Of a stretch of 9,308 nt of DNA, positions 5,597-9,308 are shown piece by piece; the first letter of the stretch is position 1; each line of letters begins with the position of its first letter. Origin of the DNA: Alphaproteobacteria bacterium (GTDB lineage: Bacteria; Pseudomonadota; Alphaproteobacteria; Paracaedibacterales; CAITNM01); contig CANMNU010000047.1 of assembly GCA_947499175.1 (NCBI GenBank), positions 1 to 9,308 of the forward strand, given 5' to 3'. Below the pieces are notes generated by a model, which saw only the letters and a list, made by a program, of their open reading frames with translations, searched no databases and had not been told where the DNA came from. Made by a program: the position numbers and the translations under genes.

Positions 5597-6736
5597 TTAA
5601 CGAATATTTGGTAACCCATGGTAAGCATAACTTCCATAAGAATCTAAATTTGAAACGGCGTGCCTTTCAATATTTTCATCACTTTGCAAAAGCCTTAAAG
5701 ACCTAAAAGCATTTTCCAATCTGAATTTTTGACCTTCTGTAAGCTTAAATTCAACATTACTTGCTAAAGCTTGTCCTAAAAGCTCTTTCATGTCATCTGA
5801 AGAATAGAAGAATTTTTCTTTTATATTTTCAATTGTTGGTAAATTAGCAGCAACTAGCTTTTCCGTATCAGCCCCTGTGGCAAACTTTATGTATGCATTT
5901 GTAACAATTTCTCTTTGCTGAACAATCGCTTCTTGACTTTGTACATTAACTTGTTGATTTATATGACCATTAAAAAATGAATCAAAATCTGATAACACAA
6001 CTTCAGGGTATTGATTTCTTAATTGCACAATATTGCCGATGGTTATAGGGGTGCTTCTCAAATCTAGTGATTGAAGACTTGTCATGTCAGGTGGAAGTTT
6101 AGCTAATTGCAATGAATTATTATTATTCAAGCTAATATTCGTTAAGTTAACCATCCTTGTAGGAAACATAATTGATTGCAAAGAATAATTACACATTAGC
6201 GTGAGTGTTTTTAATGAGTTCATATCGGCTGGAAAATCAACTGATTCCAATAAATTATTCCCGTTAAATTTTAATTTTTTCAAATTTGTCATACCATTTG
6301 GCAGCACAACCGATTGTAAAATCTCATTATTTCTTATTATAACTTTTTTCAACCCAGATAATCCTTCTGGAACTATTAGTGAAGTTATATCTTTTTTATT
6401 CCCAATTTCTAATTTTTCAGCCTCTTTTAATCCTTTTGTCAAAGGTATGATAAAGCTAACATTATTACCGTTCATGCCAATAACTGCTTGTATTCCTAAT
6501 TTGCCGTTTAATGACTCAAGTTTGAATTTTTTATCTGAAAATTCAACAACTTCACTACTTTCTAGCAGTTTTTGTAGCGCTGCAGGGTTTATTAAAGCGG
6601 CATCAAGGTCATCCTGACCCCAGTCTTTTAATGCTTTGTTATAAACATTAATGCTGTCCTGACTTTCTTCTATCCCATGAACAATCGTAGTCATCATAAA
6701 AAATGCTAGTAGTAATTTAATTATGCTGCTATTCAT
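5597..6736 (-). CDS. exported leucine-rich-repeat protein
   Basis: 379-residue protein of unknown function. Residues 1-21 form a clear Sec signal peptide (a lysine after the start, hydrophobic LLLAFFMMTTIV, and likely cleavage after HG). Residues about 102-235 contain five or more leucine-rich repeats with a 23-residue period, of the form 'M/L-x-x-L-K-x-L-x-L-x-x-N-x-x-L-x-S-V-x-F-P'. Examples are the units starting at 126, 149, 172, 195 and 218. The C-terminal 140 residues are helical and polar. Such repeats form a curved protein-binding surface, and exported LRR proteins of intracellular bacteria often act on host proteins; that role is inferred. ATG 6736 is preceded by a weak AGAG ribosome site. 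The locus is very AT-rich and sits between housekeeping genes, as expected for accessory DNA. It ends at TAA 5597-5599, after which the same frame continues open for 172 more sense codons. Confidence 0.85.
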   Translation of the reverse strand: MNSSIIKLLLAFFMMTTIVHGIEESQDSINVYNKALKDWGQDDLDAALINPAALQKLLESSEVVEFSDKKFKLESLNGKLGIQAVIGMNGNNVSFIIPLTKGLKEAEKLEIGNKKDITSLIVPEGLSGLKKVIIRNNEILQSVVLPNGMTNLKKLKFNGNNLLESVDFPADMNSLKTLTLMCNYSLQSIMFPTRMVNLTNISLNNNNSLQLAKLPPDMTSLQSLDLRSTPITIGNIVQLRNQYPEVVLSDFDSFFNGHINQQVNVQSQEAIVQQREIVTNAYIKFATGADTEKLVAANLPTIENIKEKFFYSSDDMKELLGQALASNVEFKLTEGQKFRLENAFRSLRLLQSDENIERHAVSNLDSYGSYAYHGLPNIR

Positions 6737-6840
6737 TAATTACTCTAAATTTAAGATCTTTTTAGTCTTAATTTTAGCAATAAAATATTAATAATTAGTA
6801 AATAACTCTTTAAAAAATAATTTCATAAATAACAATGGGT

Positions 6841-6870
6841 ATTTTAAGTAAAACCAAATACACTTAAAAT
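6841..6870. repeat. 9-base inverted repeat in the divergent LRR/idi spacer
   Basis: ATTTTAAGT (6841-6849) and ACTTAAAAT (6862-6870) are perfect inverted repeats with a 12-base spacer. They lie between two divergently transcribed genes, where a terminator is not expected, so a regulator-binding dyad is possible. The AT-rich background raises the chance of coincidence. Confidence 0.35.
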
Positions 6871-6913
6871 TTTATATGATTTTAAAAAATTATTTAAAAC
6901 AAAGGATTACAGC

Positions 6914-6943
6914 TATAATTATTGCTCAACCTTTTGCTATAAA
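6914..6943 (+). promoter_or_regulatory. candidate idi promoter elements
   Basis: Two -10-like boxes precede idi: a perfect TATAAT at 6914-6919 and an extended type, TGCTATAAA, at 6935-6943. Neither has a convincing -35 box at the right distance. The second would give a leader of roughly 18 bases. Evidence is weak in such AT-rich DNA. Confidence 0.3.
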
Positions 6944-6967
6944 GGAACCAAGCGTTTAAATAGTGAA

Positions 6968-7546
6968 ATGGCCATGATAACTTATAATATTCAACAAAAT
7001 GATTCTTTGGAAAAAGTTGTTTTGGTTAATGACCAAAACGAACCTATCGGACTTATGGATAAGCTTTTAGCCCATCAGCTTGGTACACTGCATCGAGCTT
7101 TTTCAGTTTTTGTATTTTCTTTAAAAAATGAATTGCTACTGCAAAAACGTGCTAGCACTAAATACCATTCGCCAAATCAGTGGGCTAATAGCTGTTGCGG
7201 CCATCCCCGTGAAAACGAAAGTACTCATTCTGCAGCATCACGTCGCCTTGCAGAAGAAATGGGAATATCAGCAGTACTTAGTCCTGGAACTGAATTTATT
7301 TACCGCGCAGACCTTGCCAACAATTTAGTTGAACATGAATATGTACAATTTTTCACAAGCACAATAGCTACCCAAGCAATAACTAACCCGTTTGAGGTTT
7401 CTGATTATTTGTGGATTACCCATGACCAATTATTTGAAAATCAACATGGTTTAGATTTTGCCCCATGGTTTCAGGTGTATTTAAAAGATTACCAGCAAAC
7501 AATTAGCACTATGTTTAGGGCAGCTGCGCAAACGTTGCTTTTATAA
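6968..7546 (+). CDS. idi: isopentenyl-diphosphate delta-isomerase, type I (Nudix fold)
   Basis: Interconverts isopentenyl and dimethylallyl diphosphate, the building blocks of isoprenoids, in the cytosol. At 192 residues it has the normal type I size. Likely metal ligands are H36, H42 (in GTLHRAFSVF), H79, E122 and E124 (EHEY). The catalytic cysteine is C77 in WANSCCGHP, aligned to C67 of the E. coli enzyme, with E124 as its acid partner. RRLAEEMG (92-99) is the Nudix helix. These match the type I family and not the FMN-dependent type II enzyme used by Rickettsia. No mevalonate or MEP pathway gene is nearby. ATG 6968 is the first start in the open frame; ATG 6974 is also possible. The AAAGGA at 6941-6946 is too far away to be a good ribosome site. 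Its last 32 bases overlap the 3' end of the convergent HIT gene. Confidence 0.96.
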   Translation: MAMITYNIQQNDSLEKVVLVNDQNEPIGLMDKLLAHQLGTLHRAFSVFVFSLKNELLLQKRASTKYHSPNQWANSCCGHPRENESTHSAASRRLAEEMGISAVLSPGTEFIYRADLANNLVEHEYVQFFTSTIATQAITNPFEVSDYLWITHDQLFENQHGLDFAPWFQVYLKDYQQTISTMFRAAAQTLLL

Positions 7547-7931
7547 TTTCAATTTGCTTAATTAACATTTGTGGTTCATAGGTATCCGTAACGCCACTGT
7601 TCCAAACTGGGTTGGGCCAAGCGCCATCGTTCTCATATCTGGCGATTACGTGCACATGTAGTTGTGGCACCATATTGCCAAGGTTTGCGATATTTAACTT
7701 TTTAGGTTTGTAAATTTTTTGCATAACTTTGCTGGTTACAGCAATTTCTTGCAATAGCAGTTGTTGATTGGTGCTTGATAGATCAATAATCTCGCTAACA
7801 TTATCTTGCATAGGTATCAGTAAAACCCATGGATATGCTGCATTACGGTGTAGTCGTACTTGGCATAAATTAAGTACTGTAACCAATGATGAGTCACTTA
7901 TTAAGCGCTTATCAATTAGAAATTTTTCCAC
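7515..7931 (-). CDS. HIT-family nucleotide-binding protein
   Basis: Histidine-triad protein, probably a hydrolase or transferase of nucleotide phosphoesters, in the cytosol; its substrate is unknown. The motif VPQLHVHVIARYENDGAWP is visible near residues 88-106. In the triad the first histidine is replaced by glutamine (Q-L-H-V-H), a variant common in this bacterial subfamily, while the middle, nucleophilic histidine is kept. The preceding NLGNMVPQLHVHV and the following W-P-N-P-V-W are also typical. I place the start at GTG 7931 (138 residues). AAAGGAG lies seven bases before it, and it begins two bases after the stop codon of the lysR-type gene. An upstream ATG at 7964 would add 11 residues that lie inside lysR and has no ribosome site. 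The gene is the last of the VUT-LysR-HIT cluster and overlaps the idi 3' end by 32 bases, tail to tail. Confidence 0.9.
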   Translation of the reverse strand: MEKFLIDKRLISDSSLVTVLNLCQVRLHRNAAYPWVLLIPMQDNVSEIIDLSSTNQQLLLQEIAVTSKVMQKIYKPKKLNIANLGNMVPQLHVHVIARYENDGAWPNPVWNSGVTDTYEPQMLIKQIEIIKATFAQLP

Positions 7932-7933
7932 AT

Positions 7934-8761
7934 TTAGTCTCCTTTGAACGCTTTTTGACAACATTCAATTAGTAAATTAATACGTTTTTGAAATGATACA
8001 TCAAAGTTATGAAATAGTGCTAATATTCGGTAGCTAGATGGTTCAGGTTGCCAAGTAACTGGGTGCAATTTTGCTTTTTTCCCTAAAAAGTCTGGCAAAA
8101 AACCAATATCTGTTGAGTTTGCACAAATGTCTGCAATTAATGACCAGCTAGGAATACGCGCCTTAATTGTTAAAGGGCTACCGTGTAGCTGTTTCCAGCG
8201 CTGTAAAAGGCATAAAACTTCAATTTGATTTTCTGGCAAAAGTATTGAACCTAATGGGGCGTTTTGCAAGGTTGAGTATAGCTGAAACAATCCTTTGCCT
8301 ACCTCTTCTGAATTAACCCCATTCCATGGAGAATTATCAGGTACTAGTGCAAAATCTGCCTCATCGTTTAAAACGGCATCAAAGGCTAAGTCTGGGCGCA
8401 TTAATTTCAACTCAATTGCTTCTACTGGCAAAAGTGCTGAAATTACAGCTCTAGCTATTGCCTGAGTTGTTGCTAAACGTAAAGGTCTAGGGGTATTTAT
8501 GGCAATTTTTTCGCGAAATTGGCGTAACCAATCTTCAACAGTTGGTAGTAAATTTGCCCCCTGGTGTGTTAAGCGAAAATGACGTTTTTCGTGGGTGCAT
8601 AGAGCTTGGCAAAAAGCTTGTTCAACCCTTGCAATAGCAGCACTTGCTGCACTTTGGCTTAAATTATGCAATTGTGCTGCTTTGCCCAAATTTTTCAAAT
8701 GCCCAGCAGTTATGAATAACTCCAAATCAGCAATCCGTAAGTGGCTAAGCAGAATATTCAT
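7934..8761 (-). CDS. LysR-type transcriptional regulator
   Basis: DNA-binding regulator of 275 residues, about 20-30 shorter than typical LysR proteins. The N-terminal winged helix-turn-helix is clear: DLELFITAGHLKNLGKAA at residues 12-29, the recognition region LSQSAASAAIARVEQAF at 34-50, and the wing ending in RLTHQGANLL (63-72). A linker helix and a shortened periplasmic-binding-protein-like effector domain (about 94-270) follow; the effector is not predictable. ATG 8761 lies 10 bases after the stop of the VUT transporter gene, and the stop is two bases before the HIT start. The three genes are therefore probably one transcript. LysR regulators more often face the genes they control; here the regulator is embedded within its likely operon, so autoregulation is possible but not shown. 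The target genes are unknown. Confidence 0.9.
   Translation of the reverse strand: MNILLSHLRIADLELFITAGHLKNLGKAAQLHNLSQSAASAAIARVEQAFCQALCTHEKRHFRLTHQGANLLPTVEDWLRQFREKIAINTPRPLRLATTQAIARAVISALLPVEAIELKLMRPDLAFDAVLNDEADFALVPDNSPWNGVNSEEVGKGLFQLYSTLQNAPLGSILLPENQIEVLCLLQRWKQLHGSPLTIKARIPSWSLIADICANSTDIGFLPDFLGKKAKLHPVTWQPEPSSYRILALFHNFDVSFQKRINLLIECCQKAFKGD
7939..7945 (-). promoter_or_regulatory. ribosome binding site that decides the HIT start
   Basis: On the minus strand AAAGGAG sits within the last codons of the lysR-type gene and seven bases before GTG 7931. An ATG overlapping that GTG (7931-7933) is in another frame and runs into a stop after five codons, so GTG is the useful start. The layout implies translational coupling with the regulator. 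Confidence 0.6.
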
Positions 8762-8771
8762 AGATCTTTTA

Positions 8772-9308
8772 TCACTTTTCCTGGCTATTGAAAAATCGTA
8801 TTAAGCTAACGCATAAATAAAACAGAGGTGTACTACATACTGTAAAAAATAATTTATACGAATAACTGTTCATAATAAGTTTACACATTTGCTCTTTAGG
8901 AATAACTCCAAACAAGGTCATAAGACCAATCATAACTGAGGTGTCAACAAACAAAGAAATTGTGGTGCTACCATTGTTTCTAAGCCATAAGTGCTTACCT
9001 TTTGTCAAATTACGTATCCACATGTACAAAATAATATCTATTGCTTGGGCAACATAGCAAGCAAAAATAGAACCAAAAGCTACTATGTACATTCCAAAAA
9101 TTTTATGAAAATCTGCGTTATTTACTTTTGACCAAGCGGCTGATGGCAAAAAATCTAAAAAAGCAATAATTAAAGCGGTTAAAATACTTGTTATTGCGGC
9201 AAAACGTATACAAAATTGTGCTTTATCTTTGCCGTAAAATTCAGTTATTAAATCAGTAATAAGAAAAGTAAGTGGATATAAAACTGCCCCTGCAGACACT
9301 GTAAATAT
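8772..9308 (-). CDS. VUT/YhhQ-family queuosine-precursor transporter, cut by the right edge
   Basis: Inner-membrane carrier of the VUT family; E. coli YhhQ takes up the queuosine precursor preQ0/preQ1. The frame is open to the window end (179 visible residues), and the upstream residues I-F-T-V continue a membrane segment, so the GTG at 9299 is not the start and the N-terminus lies outside. The hallmark PLTFLITDLITEFYGK is near the visible N-terminus. Several hydrophobic segments follow, and the second family motif, RNNGSTTISLFVDTSVMIG, lies just past the middle. The end is intact (TGA 8772-8774). The gene is the first visible member of the VUT-LysR-HIT cluster. An intracellular bacterium lacking queuosine synthesis would use it to salvage precursors from the host; whether synthesis genes exist cannot be seen here. 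Confidence 0.92.
   Translation of the reverse strand: MFTVSAGAVLYPLTFLITDLITEFYGKDKAQFCIRFAAITSILTALIIAFLDFLPSAAWSKVNNADFHKIFGMYIVAFGSIFACYVAQAIDIILYMWIRNLTKGKHLWLRNNGSTTISLFVDTSVMIGLMTLFGVIPKEQMCKLIMNSYSYKLFFTVCSTPLFYLCVSLIRFFNSQEK

Noticed and set aside
7929..7964. ATG at 7964 as the HIT start
   Set aside because: It lies inside the lysR-type gene without a ribosome site, whereas GTG 7931 has AAAGGAG at ideal spacing and follows the lysR stop directly.
1..9308. CRISPR array, insertion sequence or rRNA gene
   Set aside because: No regularly spaced repeat array, transposase frame or rRNA-like sequence was seen on either strand; other long antisense frames are shadows of the genes listed.

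Overview
The window looks like part of the chromosome of a low-GC, host-associated alphaproteobacterium. An amoeba or protist endosymbiont of the Holosporales/Paracaedibacter type is my best guess, with Rickettsiales-like lineages as the alternative. Three observations support this. There is a DUF3576 lipoprotein, a family I know essentially from Alphaproteobacteria. lipA is overlapped by a coq10/ratA-type gene, an arrangement common in that class. The DNA is AT-rich throughout and carries an exported leucine-rich-repeat protein and a lone isoprenoid isomerase. The taxonomic call is inference, because no rRNA or other marker gene is present.

Region 1 (1-1,800) is the end of an integrated element. 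It holds the C-terminal part of a phage-like protein running in from the left edge and a complete tyrosine integrase on the minus strand. The integrase promoter region contains five copies of the hexamer TAGAAT/ATTCTA in about 70 bases. Region 2 (1,800-5,004) is a plus-strand housekeeping block: NAD kinase, the DUF3576 lipoprotein, lipoyl synthase and a RatA/Coq10 START-domain protein. Two direct copies of a G/C-rich dispersed repeat sit in this block, one upstream of nadK and one upstream of lipA, at almost the same distance from the start codons.

Region 3 (5,078-6,736, minus strand) is accessory. It encodes a secreted LRR protein followed by a second open frame. The two are in the same reading frame and are separated only by one TAA codon plus two sense codons, so this may be one 552-residue protein interrupted by a stop. 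Region 4 (6,968-9,308) contains a plus-strand type I IPP isomerase that runs tail to tail into a minus-strand cluster. That cluster consists of a VUT/YhhQ transporter cut by the right edge, a LysR-type regulator and a HIT-family protein, closely spaced and probably co-transcribed.

The conserved genes cover cofactor supply (NADP, lipoate), quinone/respiratory support, isoprenoid interconversion and probably uptake of queuosine precursors. Salvage of queuosine precursors and isoprenoids would fit an intracellular life. The observations most worth a second look are the split LRR gene, the dispersed repeat with its fixed distance to start codons, and the integrase operator cluster.
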